Positions 20,701-28,147 of a DNA stretch of 64,000 nt are shown piece after piece. The position numbers and the translations under genes were made by a program. The DNA lies in NCBI GenBank assembly GCA_000818945.1, contig KN805413.1, forward strand, positions 4,209-68,208, written 5' to 3'. Position 1 is the first letter of the stretch, and each line of letters begins with the position of its first letter. The notes under the pieces were generated by a model. The model had not been told where the DNA came from. It was given only the letters and a program-made list of their open reading frames with translations, and ran no database searches. This DNA comes from Schizochytrium sp. CCTCC M209059. Taxonomy: Eukaryota > Sar > Bigyra > Thraustochytrida > Thraustochytriidae.

Positions 20701-22193
20701 GCGTCGCTCACGTTACTTTCGATTTCGCGTTCGCATGCCTCGATAAAGTTGAGAGACTCTGATCTCACCGGCTTGTTCTGCATTCGCGCCGAGGTGCGAT
20801 CATAGAGCGCATCCGTGCGGTCGAGCGCCGAAGCCAAGGCGAGCACAAGGACCAAGTGAGACTCGTATGAAGACATGGCCTCTTGCTCATTCGCGGCAAC
20901 CTCGTGCACGTCAAGCCAGCGATTCGACATGTCTCGCACAATGGCGAAGAGTGCGAGCGTCTCCTCGTCTGTGGCAAAAGTTCCGATGAGAAGAATGAAG
21001 ACTGCGTCGGCAAGACGGCGGCGCTCGAGTTGCAGTGCGCTGGTCTGAATTGAAAGACTAGCCATGTTGCGGTGCTGCGGCGCAAGGAGCGCTGCAATTC
21101 GTTCGTTGTGTCCTCGAACGCGTCGGATCATGAGCTCGCCGAGCTTGTGGTTCACAAGGAGCTCGTCGACGATGCCTCGGGCGAGGTCTATATTGACGTT
21201 ACTACCAGGTTTGGCCGAGTGGCACCGGATGAGGTCGAGCAAGAGGACCAGTTCGAGGTCGCGTTTGTAGTAGAAGAGCTCGACAGCAACGGAAAAGGTG
21301 TCGGTGCTCGAGGGCTGAAAATCCACCTCAGCAGGGAGTGCCCGGAAGCGCGCCGCGCAATCCCAGAGATTGAGAGCCTCCAGCTCGGAAAGCTCGAGTT
21401 CCTCTGCAAGTCGAAGAGTAAGAACAACATCAACAGCGTTGCGATCAAGGTTGGAGACGTTGTCCTTTTCGCTAGAGTTTCTTGGCGGATGCTGCAAAAG
21501 TTGAGCGCAACGGGGAACAAACTTGCTTCGTAGGGTATCGATGAAGTTTTCGCACTCTTCTTCGTGGCCCGAGGAAACACGCACAACATGATCGAGATCG
21601 TGGATCCAACCTTTGAGTTCGCTCAGGACGTCGCTGAAGCGACGCACGCCTTGCAGCGTTTTATCAATGAGTGCTCGTGAGCTTTCGGTTGTGGGATCTG
21701 CCGTGCTGGAAGGAACAAGCTGTTGCTGTTGTTGTTGCTGCATTTGCTGACCCTGTGCCTGGGATCCGCTTCCAAAGAGCCCCCCTGCAGTCGAGGTGGA
21801 TGCCCCAGGCGCCGTCATGGTTGTGGTCGTTGCTGCTGAGGAACCAAATATTCCGGTATTACTGCCGCCAAAGAGACCCCCACCTTGTTGTTGTTGTTGT
21901 GGTTGTTGTTGCTGCTGCTGCTGCTGGGGCGTTTGCGAGCCAAAGAGACCCCCACCGCTGGTATTGGATGTCGAGCCAAAAAGGCTGCCACTCTGTTGCG
22001 GTTGCTGCTGCGGAGTTTGGGCTCCAAAGAGACTTGTCGAGGCCCCGCCGCCAAAAAGGCCGCCACTATTATTATTGCCTTGCTGCGGCGTCTGCGCGCC
22101 AAAAAGACCGCCCCCACTGTTTGCCGGCGTCTGGTTGCCAAAGAGTCCACCTCCCTGGTTGCCTTGCTGCGGCGTGGCCGCGTTCGAGAACAT
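14748..22193 (-). CDS. Large Nup205/Nup192-like nucleoporin with N-terminal GLFG repeats
   Basis: A single exon of 2481 residues from ATG 22193. Residues 1 to about 160 are Gln/Gly/Ser/Asn-rich with about nine GLFG/SLFG/IFG repeats spaced 10-25 residues apart and polyQ runs, i.e. a true FG-nucleoporin segment. From about residue 170 to the end it is a very long alpha-helical solenoid. LFYYKRDLELVLLLDLIRCH (about 305-324), the overall length and the helical pattern fit the Nup205/Nup192 (possibly Nup188) scaffold of the inner pore ring. Glutamine-rich and histidine-containing loops interrupt the solenoid. In yeast and animals these scaffold proteins lack FG repeats, so this fusion is unusual. 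The family call rests on pattern rather than a search. Its 3' end converges on TAF2 with 247 bp between. Confidence 0.7.
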   Translation of the reverse strand: MFSNAATPQQGNQGGGLFGNQTPANSGGGLFGAQTPQQGNNNSGGLFGGGASTSLFGAQTPQQQPQQSGSLFGSTSNTSGGGLFGSQTPQQQQQQQQPQQQQQGGGLFGGSNTGIFGSSAATTTTMTAPGASTSTAGGLFGSGSQAQGQQMQQQQQQQLVPSSTADPTTESSRALIDKTLQGVRRFSDVLSELKGWIHDLDHVVRVSSGHEEECENFIDTLRSKFVPRCAQLLQHPPRNSSEKDNVSNLDRNAVDVVLTLRLAEELELSELEALNLWDCAARFRALPAEVDFQPSSTDTFSVAVELFYYKRDLELVLLLDLIRCHSAKPGSNVNIDLARGIVDELLVNHKLGELMIRRVRGHNERIAALLAPQHRNMASLSIQTSALQLERRRLADAVFILLIGTFATDEETLALFAIVRDMSNRWLDVHEVAANEQEAMSSYESHLVLVLALASALDRTDALYDRTSARMQNKPVRSESLNFIEACEREIESNVSDAESQSGSFAQPTSTRGSSNTAGSTKWKHQGVHGVVTLFWASFIGDLRPEDFPRSSLASKQHRNDMLNQGYKLRGLAYLRGLVRSAEFLQDELRDSYMSILTIFVQKLVTANVETVLGPEMLVDLYTTNSRESLRAHEERSNYAGANSTTGGVLPHHGQSMLAGAHGRGPHHNMGGPGGVSSKSLVSDKDASPDTLEDLLGLLRALRVLEPEDGASLWQSQDTLREFLFSVERVVDQDNDPTSLYVSYLGFLGSLAKSRQDVDFLLHRRYNRSTSMSSPLLDFGMLFDVLRQFLSEMQAQQQQQPPFPDALVAQQGQQHYMHQQQAHQGYPYQHASQTVSLVQEIMPLADQLVLTCWLEALCSCLAFVSPSEVFGDTPVEEFISIAVAMLRCRLEPALKGQLVRALSLMAVQLPKDRNLWSRLEGDSPGAAADQSVVSHPMNGFGSSSMLTQGGQALQSGYGAPAGFFDGGPTLMEAIRLDLNHSEAVNNVYPLTANYLELIWKLLRDVQDDDYRYLEARTNGTAPEATSPAKGPMQTSFNGANNVFSSNAQGAQPSSPPKVGLLPYLEYVLFEVFLKLDHRKFRDSGEKWRLAAGCLRIFVQILEEYTVDSESARIDFAASETYSTGFWVMAKLLEGSAFFRQLVDLLQEAGGEEGVRARRESTSTVDLQQYASAMDSYMHDASAASLQQQQQQMSHQQQGPFLLHQQLQQQQQTAAGSQGKKPWFVVSSHRANVDVRNSSVSQGDASGAPFGMSLMRPSGASSTLPAYDGGRFASWLSQPHAAGWASALRVAGTRPVRSGDPDSPLLPFYEQVEGKWYGWDDGDLGGRWREHTVRLALRLLKQVSERESWFFEGIHASDVSLESRLERLHRLFTHQKDRLPTVAAFCGYPYSAEMRLNAIELVFRLSEQSPTGLVVKTLRRHGELLVRNLTLCFTDQFNGLDDPHRKVTNSNPNAATPIDDSPFRVNANANVNAKVDVMDLDVAANAKMRKRILLLLIQGLTPSRGNVSELVLGLDEIITRNAPVESIDLRPGRRCCLNAVLDALDDLDNEFPADTSQASIMELMYRLVLLLCHRRPTEIALSYGLNAQRDNFWLRHFQRVATEGPRSDDARNVQCVAWVMNGVYLDLRIARAQILPVVSLNKILPHLFSGSLIRGEMDEADARIREVLLALKGAFSPDAALSSHLPGLVRQLQQDAQAAQSLWIPFQEYYGLTLHKVNESIIRSAVKSEHDEALLWAESRNRAIDLLAARAEVVASWRAIVQLAFVDCREDLIRSCAPGRGDQELLVQFTLSLLAQLRRSPDAHVVLAYPLASLVPTLVAQMRHGDESARDDASANEMALAAATGSYTSAFSRGQQPRAKIETQGLARLSREEQRTLLAGMLEALRSRARMGASADSVSPELRAALYTGICVLINGMRRHYATNLSNQVSQLPLSITEREFLAGAKEFGSDELQELRKRAKSVLDTLHGGERSTILEIVVPDALESESPMARATGLATLKILLECDSDDGDWLRRLRRVGVLRQLLSAIVDRVCADRLLANAQVEKIYELSMTALCTAAQSVHGAQAIVKSDFLQRLASEPLVVLCDKRALDAWAGSMGDTEMHMATDAAGGSGPGGPGEASSPSGENLQERRHDLVLPLLRLLSTLFTTLRENRQHGGNADLAQLQKDVLLFFRVQRRMVSSSLGFPPSSINDIEESSLLLALLAHATRDNAQTVMQELGGTADEFDTLVFDLIREVCNPQPQRGEWKDVLAPAPGPESARHKEVVAAPPDLSPTKPAANASLFQLDVFAQQRRLLQNAIMYTRARRDAVQLKENPSMGRNDSHAHSLILCLDYAAHCLACLSRNSPTVFEDALSEHRKPHRNLDANAASLIASWSQHPQYAQWSCSTLLFVLEGALVVLYARLKQIRRWSASEKTSKQSSFGAQSPNAVRAWLAHDKLLANHFEPARDKSAIEQLEEVVQSNSSSSQFVHLILRRMRELV
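21715..22193 (-). repeat. FG-repeat coding segment with polyglutamine runs
   Basis: Repeated coding units for GGLFG followed by Gln/Ser/Asn spacers; CAG/CAA-rich stretches encode polyQ. It is a purine/pyrimidine-skewed, repetitive stretch in contrast to the rest of the gene. The plus strand is also open over part of it, as a shadow. Confidence 0.8.
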
Positions 22194-22851
22194 GACGCTT
22201 TTCTCTACTCTACGTGCCAGCTATCCTCAGCACTCACGCACAGACAAACAAGAAAAACAGGCCTAGCTTGCTTTCCTCCCTCGCCTGCTGCTCCTTGTGG
22301 CCCCTTCCTCGCTAGCTCGCGCTCACGCCTGCGCTCTGGCGCGTCTGCCTCCCGCGCGAGCTTGGCGACCGTGAGTCAAACTGTCACGACGGCCACCAGC
22401 AGGGCGATGTTACGTCGCTGTCTGTTTTCAAAACCTCCTCGTCGCTTCCGCCGCCGCTTCCGCGGCCTGTGCGGTCGGGGAGGGGGTGAGAGGAAAGGGG
22501 CTACGCCGCTCGCCGCGCGCGCTGCGCTGCGCTGCTCTCCGCCCGCGCGCGAGCCTCTCGCGCTCCGGGCGCGGCCGCGCTCGCTTCGCCGCCGCTCCAG
22601 TCGCCTGCGGCTCGTGGCTTTGCTTTGGTTTCCATTATGAAGATTTTTTTTTGGCCTGGGCTCGAGCGACTTCGGCGCGTCCGGGCGCCGGAAGCCGGCC
22701 GCCGCCGGCCGTTATGCGCCGCGCCTCGACGAGGGTCAGGCCTGACCGCCGCGGACCCTGCCCTCGCTCGACTCGTCTCACTCATCGTCGTGCAGTGTTG
22801 CACTCGCGAGGGGCGTACGCGTCGCGCGCGTGCGGGAAGACCAGCGAAGCG
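22194..22851. promoter_or_regulatory. Divergent GC-rich region between the nucleoporin and the ARM-type gene
   Basis: About 660 bp of very GC-rich DNA (cgcgcgc, ccgcc runs) with no convincing gene. It must hold the start regions of both divergent genes. An in-frame ATG at 22714 could extend the ARM-type protein. Confidence 0.4.
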
Positions 22852-24183
22852 ATGGAGATGGAGGAGGTGGAGGCGGAGGCGGAGGGAGAGTTCATGGAGG
22901 AGGACGAGGAGGAGGAGGAAGTCAAGGTTGAGGCGAAGGAGGTCGCCGTTGACGGTGGGAATGTTGCAGCAGGGGACGAGAACAAGGTCGGCGACACGGA
23001 GGACGACTCCCACGGCAAAGCAGCGGAAGCTCGTGAAAAGGCAGAGCTGCAAAAGGAGCGACACCAGGCCGAGGTGCTGCAGAATTTCTTGCAGGATCTC
23101 AATATTGCGATCGAAGACGAGCGAGCGCCAGCCTCGGCAGTTCGCATTGCGGCAGAAAAGACCCGACAATGGCTGGTCAAGGCCGAGGCTGCGCGAAGAA
23201 TGGAGCTCGACAAGGTCAAGCTCGCAAGAACCGCGCGTTCGCACGAAGTGCACATCGATCTGACGTGGGGGGGTATTCTACGCGCTGGCGCAGTCGGCAA
23301 GTACCTTGTCAACGTTCCGCTCTTGCGAGTCGTGGCGCATGCCATCATGGACCTGAGTACGGCCTCAACATTGACGCAGCTCGAGGAGAATGCTCTGCGC
23401 GAAGATATGGGTGCAGCTCTCCTGATAAGCTTTGTTCTGGAGCACTTTCCGCGCGATCGCGTCTTACAGCGCGAGGGTTTGCGCGCGGCAACGAATTTAG
23501 CATGCATCGAGCGAGTGCGCCAAGTCCTGACAGGAAAGGGGTGTTACCGGTTTGCCGCAGAAGCACTGCACAGCACTGATCTGAACGATGACCGTTTCCT
23601 TGTCGAGGCGGCGCTCGGGGCCGTGGCAAACCTCGCGCACGAATTTGCGGCGGCACCGGGGGCGGTGACGCCAGCGATAGAGTGTGGAGGATGTTTAGAC
23701 GTCGATGACTTTACTATTGCCGTTGAATCAATCCTGGACAACATGCAAAATTACGCTCTTGCCGGATCGGTTCAAGCGCGCGCCTTGAATGCGCTCGCCA
23801 ATACAATGCTGGTGTGCCCGGGATGTAAGTGGGACTTTGAACTTTATGTCAAGTGTGTGCTCGCGGCGATGCGCAACTTTTCAGAAACCTTAAATATTCT
23901 GCAATACGGACTCATGTCGATTGTGAACGGGCTGCGGGCTGCGGCGCGGTCTGCGGTGGACATATCGGCGAGCTCGGCAAAGAGCTCGACGTTGCTGGAG
24001 CCGGCCTCGAGTTTTGATGAAGCTCGAGACTCACTGAAGACGCTCTTTTACGAGAGCGGATGTCTCATTACTATAAAGCAGGCAGCGTGGACATTTGATG
24101 TGGACCCGACTGTGGAGGCGTGGAGTCGAGAGGCCCAGCGTCTGCTCGCTGTCCAGACTGCGCTGGCTCACTGCGAACGATAG
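22852..24183 (+). CDS. ARM/HEAT-type helical repeat protein, function unknown
   Basis: 443 residues from ATG 22852 (gcgATGGAGATGG). An in-frame ATG at 22714 would add 46 Arg/Ser-rich residues without acidic clusters, which could be a mitochondrial presequence or just leader; I prefer 22852. Residues 1-55 are strongly acidic. 60-125 is a charged helix. 140-430 is a chain of helical pairs with armadillo-like features such as REGLRAATNLACIERVR, VEAALGAVANLAHEF and QARALNALANTMLVCPGC. Such proteins usually serve as binding scaffolds. No closer family is recognised. Its stop codon overlaps the stop region of the converging UreD gene by 16 bp (24168-24183). Confidence 0.6.
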   Translation: MEMEEVEAEAEGEFMEEDEEEEEVKVEAKEVAVDGGNVAAGDENKVGDTEDDSHGKAAEAREKAELQKERHQAEVLQNFLQDLNIAIEDERAPASAVRIAAEKTRQWLVKAEAARRMELDKVKLARTARSHEVHIDLTWGGILRAGAVGKYLVNVPLLRVVAHAIMDLSTASTLTQLEENALREDMGAALLISFVLEHFPRDRVLQREGLRAATNLACIERVRQVLTGKGCYRFAAEALHSTDLNDDRFLVEAALGAVANLAHEFAAAPGAVTPAIECGGCLDVDDFTIAVESILDNMQNYALAGSVQARALNALANTMLVCPGCKWDFELYVKCVLAAMRNFSETLNILQYGLMSIVNGLRAAARSAVDISASSAKSSTLLEPASSFDEARDSLKTLFYESGCLITIKQAAWTFDVDPTVEAWSREAQRLLAVQTALAHCER

Positions 24184-24974
24184 GGGTTGCCGCCAAGGTC
24201 TTTGTTGAGGGGGTCAAGCATTTTGGCGAGGACTCGGGTAATTTGCTCGACGCCGACGCCTGCGAGTCGCGTGACAAAGCCGACGCCCCCAGGCAGGTCT
24301 GCGGTCGCAACGACGACCTGGGTTGCCTCCTCGACATCGGCCATCGGGGCTGGTGGTTTGAGCGCGGACAGGGCTCTAGCGCCGACGATGACAACGGTCG
24401 CAAAGACACTCACTTTACCCATTTGCTTTGCGACGCCGGCCTCGAGACGCATGTCCTCAACGAGGATAGGTTTATCGTCGAGAAAGATCTCTGTGCGATT
24501 GCTATAGAGATCCATGTCCCAAAATTCGTGTGCGCGACCGCAGGTAACCCAGTCGACAAAAACGAGCGAGGCGCCTGCTTCGAGGTGGAAGCGCTGTAGC
24601 TGGCGGAAACGCGAGTTTGTGAAGCATGCCACGGCATCGGGTGCGAGAATGAGCAAGCCCCCTGTAGAAATAGTGTTCCGGGTCTCTTGATACGCAGTAG
24701 CATATTCAGATTTTTTCTTGTATGACTTTGTTGAGGCTTGCGTGGTGAGCACGCAGGTTGCGTCGGGCCCCACGCTCGTCGAGAAGGCGACCCTGTCCCC
24801 TGACACGAAGCCGCCTCCGTACGTGATGGTGAAGACCCAGGCGGCGCCCAAATCTCCCTGACACGGCAGGAACATGAACCGCAATGGGTATCGCGCATAG
24901 CGTGAGGTCACCTCTGACACGTTGCCGACATACTCTACCGCTAGCCGTCCGTCCAGTTCCACCTGCTCGCCCAT
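24168..24974 (-). CDS. ureD: Urease accessory protein UreD
   Basis: 268 residues from ATG 24974; the longer frame upstream has only TTG/GTG starts and no UreD-like sequence. The family core TYGGGFVSGDRVAFS (about residues 50-64) and VLTTQASTKSY (about 75-85) are plain, with the usual beta-rich body after them and a hydrophobic C-terminal part. UreD (UreH) binds apo-urease and, with UreF and UreG, forms the complex that delivers nickel to the active site; it acts in the cytosol. UreF lies 450 bp upstream on the same strand. Length is normal for the family. The 3' end overlaps that of the converging ARM-type gene. Confidence 0.9.
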   Translation of the reverse strand: MGEQVELDGRLAVEYVGNVSEVTSRYARYPLRFMFLPCQGDLGAAWVFTITYGGGFVSGDRVAFSTSVGPDATCVLTTQASTKSYKKKSEYATAYQETRNTISTGGLLILAPDAVACFTNSRFRQLQRFHLEAGASLVFVDWVTCGRAHEFWDMDLYSNRTEIFLDDKPILVEDMRLEAGVAKQMGKVSVFATVVIVGARALSALKPPAPMADVEEATQVVVATADLPGGVGFVTRLAGVGVEQITRVLAKMLDPLNKDLGGNPYRSQ

Positions 24975-25424
24975 GCCGTCCTGCCCTTGCGCTTCGTACG
25001 CGCCGCCGCTACCGCCTATGCGTCCCCTCCGCGCCGCGTCGCAGCAGCACTGCAAACCTTGCCTCGTGGCGGGCGACGCGCGTGTTGCACCAGGCACCTT
25101 TTGAGGGTTTTTGGTGTGCACGACAAGGCCGGGGCTTGGAGTCAACAACGGGCGGGCGGAAAGACGTCCGTGTCAAAGACGGCAGCTGATGTTTTGGCGC
25201 AAGAGACGTTGGGTCAAACGAAGGGGACCGAGTAGCGGATACTCGAAGTCGATTTCTGAAACGCCGGACTTTTGGCGCATGACGTGTTACGCTATCGAGC
25301 ACGATCTTTGAGCGAGCGAGACAGTGCTCGCACAGATCCAAAAGAGTCAGCCAGCCAGCCAGCAAGTAGAGGCCGAGGTGATGCTGCCCATGCACCGTTT
25401 TTGGTAGGGATGAAGAGGAATTCT

Positions 25425-26237
25425 TTAGGATAAGAATAAACGGCGAAAGAGGTTATCGTGCGTAGAGTGGAGAATGTCACCGAGCATAAAAGTTTGGTGC
25501 GCGTCCGAGACAGGACGATCTTGGTACCGTGCCGCAAGCGATTCGACGCGAGCACTGAGATTACTCTGGACTCGAACGGCTGCCATGGGTCCAATGAGCG
25601 CGAGACGCTTCGCGGCCGAAAGCATGTCGCGCAGCGCAATAAAGAGGTACATTTTCTGGGCCTTGCGCGCATCAACACCGAGCATGGCCAAGACTTGGCC
25701 AAAGACTGGCGCAAGCAAACCTGCAGCTTCGCCCTTGGAGACTGCCGTGCGCATTGCCTCAATTTTGGCGAGCATGTCCGTGTTGGATGCGAGCCCTGTC
25801 GCAGCCACACGCAGGAAGGCTGCTCCCTGCGTTGCAGAAGCGCGCCGTGCGATCGGATTCGAGACGAGTTGGGCTTGCAGGAGCGCATCGAGTCTTTTCC
25901 AAGCGTCAATATTAGTGCTGGCATGGGCCTCAAAGACGAAAGGAAGCTCCAAGGCGGCAAGCGAAGAAATTTGCGCATCCACGTAGGTCGTAAGGTCCAT
26001 GGGGGCGTCTCTCGTAGAGGCGACTGCATCTGGCCGTGCCTCGGTCGCTGCCCATGTAGCTGCTTCGCAATGGCCTCGGGCGCCGCCTGGGGCTGCGCGG
26101 ACACCTTCACCTTTCCTGCCGAGAACGTGGCCCGAAGCCGCAGCGGCCTCGAGCCCTAGCGAGTGCGCAAACCCGCCGGTCGGAAGGCCGCTGTCGATGA
26201 TGGTCCAGGCCATGCACTCGGCGTCTACGCCGCCCAT
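25425..26237 (-). CDS. ureF: Urease accessory protein UreF
   Basis: 270 residues from ATG 26237 (ccaccATGG, a good eukaryotic start context). The N-terminal signature DSGLPTGGFAHSLGLEAA (residues 15-32) is the UreF hallmark. The rest is all-helical as expected, with a helix LLAPVFGQVLAMLG (about 172-185) and the C-terminal LGDILHSTHDNLFRRLFLS. Residues 33-75 form an Ala/Arg/Gly-rich insert longer than usual, perhaps a linker. UreF bridges UreD and the GTPase UreG during nickel loading of urease. Placement beside UreD on the same strand resembles bacterial urease operons, but spacing (450 bp) and codon use look native to this genome. Urease and UreG are not in the window. Confidence 0.9.
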   Translation of the reverse strand: MGGVDAECMAWTIIDSGLPTGGFAHSLGLEAAAASGHVLGRKGEGVRAAPGGARGHCEAATWAATEARPDAVASTRDAPMDLTTYVDAQISSLAALELPFVFEAHASTNIDAWKRLDALLQAQLVSNPIARRASATQGAAFLRVAATGLASNTDMLAKIEAMRTAVSKGEAAGLLAPVFGQVLAMLGVDARKAQKMYLFIALRDMLSAAKRLALIGPMAAVRVQSNLSARVESLAARYQDRPVSDAHQTFMLGDILHSTHDNLFRRLFLS

Positions 26238-26657
26238 GGTGGTGCACCAACCGCCGCGAAGAATGGCAACAAGAACAACAACTGGGACAACAAGGTTTCG
26301 GCGGCGCGACAGGCGTGCCTAGAGCGCAGAAGTGCGCGGCTGCGCTGCAGCTCTCGGCCCTCGCCCGCGTCGTCTCCTCGAGTCCTTTGCAAGCATATTG
26401 TAGAACCTAACCTTTTTCACACCCGAAGCAAAGCGTGCACGCGCGAGCACGGCCGCGGAGCACGGCGGCAGAGCGGCTTTGGGCAGGTCGACTGCGCAGC
26501 GGCGGCGGGCAGAGGCTTGCTGACAGAGCGCGAATCTGAGCCGTGAGCGGTCTTCTCCCGAGGTCAGGGCTGGAAGAGCAAAAGCCGTACACGACGACGG
26601 AGACGGAGACAGAGGAGGCCACCGTGGCGACGGGGCGTTTTACACGCAATAAGAACG

Positions 26658-27683
26658 ATGAAGAGCTCGGTGTGGCTTGCGTACGCGACACTGGCGGTCG
26701 TGGGTATCGTGTGGACGCACTGGTATCTGTACAAATGGTTCGAAGAGGATGCTATGCTGCGCCAGCCGTCTGACCCGCTCTCGCTGTTTACGCGATTTTT
26801 TAACGACGCTGTTGCAAACCCAATGGGCGTCGCCGTTTACTATAGTATCTTTACGTTTACGTGCGCAACGCTGTGGAGCTTTGTTGCAGAGTCAAGTCGT
26901 CGCAGATGCCAAGTTCCCTCTGTCGCACCCGCGGTGGTCCCTCTGCTCTCGATTGTGCTGGCAGCCTGCGGTGCCGTGCCAGGTTTTTTGGCGCTTGTAC
27001 AGCGCTCCGCCCCACGAGAAGTGCCTCGAGGCGTGCCGCAATACGAACTCGGGGCCTCGCGAGCCTTTAACATTGTTTTTTTCAATCTCATGTGGCTTAC
27101 TGCCATTGTGCTGGTCCTGCCAGGCACAGCGTCGGCGTGGCCCGGCGGCAAGTTTGACCCTACCGTTTTGGCGGTCGTGGGCATTGCAGCTGTTGCGCCT
27201 CCGTTGGCGTTGCCATTTGACGGAACGCGCAGTCTACAATGGAAGGAAGCAGATTCAAGCTCGCACGAGTCGCGAGGCGGACGGTTGCCGGACCGTGAGT
27301 TTGCGCACTATCTAATCATGGTGAATGCCGGGCTTACGGCGGTGGTGGGCCTCTTTGTGCACCTGTACGCTTGGGCATGCATCCTGCAATGTGGCTCGCT
27401 CGTAGTGCTGTGGGGTGAGCTGACGGCCAATTCGGCCATCATGTTTATGCTGGTGGACTACATAATTCTCGTTATTGCGGCATACCTTTGGCTTGAGGTG
27501 GAGGCGATGCGTCCGGTTCGGTCAGCGAGCTCGATTCGCACGTCGTCACGGGAGGGCCCGCTCCAGTGGCGGGATTTACTTTCGGTGACAATCTTTGGGC
27601 CCATTTGCCATTTTTCGATTGCCTTTGCTAGCCGCGAGTACGGTCTTTTCCAGCTTGATAGTCTTCAGCTCAAGAGTGTCTAA
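26658..27683 (+). CDS. Multi-pass membrane protein, DUF2834-like N-terminus
   Basis: 341 residues from ATG 26658. Hydrophobic helices lie at about residues 5-22, 55-78, 90-112, 135-155, 168-187, 220-245, 250-277 and 305-325. The first part (short TM helix, then a segment ending FTRFFNDAVANPMGVAVYYSIFTF, then a helix before ESSRRR) resembles the small DUF2834 membrane domain. Fusion to further helices is less usual. Residues 195-212 form a hydrophilic loop. No signal peptide is distinct from the first helix. Function is unknown; location is probably the ER, plastid or mitochondrial membrane, but targeting cannot be read. It diverges from UreF with about 420 bp between. Confidence 0.55.
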   Translation: MKSSVWLAYATLAVVGIVWTHWYLYKWFEEDAMLRQPSDPLSLFTRFFNDAVANPMGVAVYYSIFTFTCATLWSFVAESSRRRCQVPSVAPAVVPLLSIVLAACGAVPGFLALVQRSAPREVPRGVPQYELGASRAFNIVFFNLMWLTAIVLVLPGTASAWPGGKFDPTVLAVVGIAAVAPPLALPFDGTRSLQWKEADSSSHESRGGRLPDREFAHYLIMVNAGLTAVVGLFVHLYAWACILQCGSLVVLWGELTANSAIMFMLVDYIILVIAAYLWLEVEAMRPVRSASSIRTSSREGPLQWRDLLSVTIFGPICHFSIAFASREYGLFQLDSLQLKSV

Positions 27684-28147
27684 GCAAGGGATAAATTAAA
27701 AAAAAAGAGTAAACGTGGGCTGGTAGAGAACGTACGTAGGCCCTAGCTCGAGTTGTAAGACTCGCCAACTAAGAGAAAAGAAGAGGAAAGAAATTGAACG
27801 TAGCTTGAAATGGAAAAAGAAAGAGAGTTTGGATGTAGGGCCAAGTACGGGTTTGTTTTTTTGTTTGCCCCAAAAGGAGCGTTGCAGCTTTATGCAGTCA
27901 GTGCACTTCACTGGCGGAAAAACGTGCAGAGAGACAAGCGTAGAAATGCAATGGGGCGGTTGATTCTCGACAGGTCCAGCATCCCAGTGTACAAAGAAAC
28001 ATACGCATCTCTCTTCGTGTGTCTCGTTCGAATACACAGGCTTCCCTCCTTTTGATTTTTTCATCGTACATGTATCTCTTCATGTTTTTCATTACGGACC
28101 TAATTGCGACAGCAGAAGCATCAATCGAGAGCGACGACGCTTCTCGC
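27684..28147. other. Convergent 3' region, no gene
   Basis: Lies between the stop codons of two converging genes. It contains A/G-rich stretches (aaagagaaaa-like) on the plus strand and no supported reading frame; presumably both 3' UTRs. Confidence 0.4.

Noticed and set aside
21671..22640. Plus-strand frames opposite the FG-repeat region
   Set aside because: Shadows of the repetitive FG/polyQ coding DNA.
24975..25148. N-terminal extension of UreD
   Set aside because: Begins at TTG with no UreD-like sequence; ATG 24974 gives normal family length.
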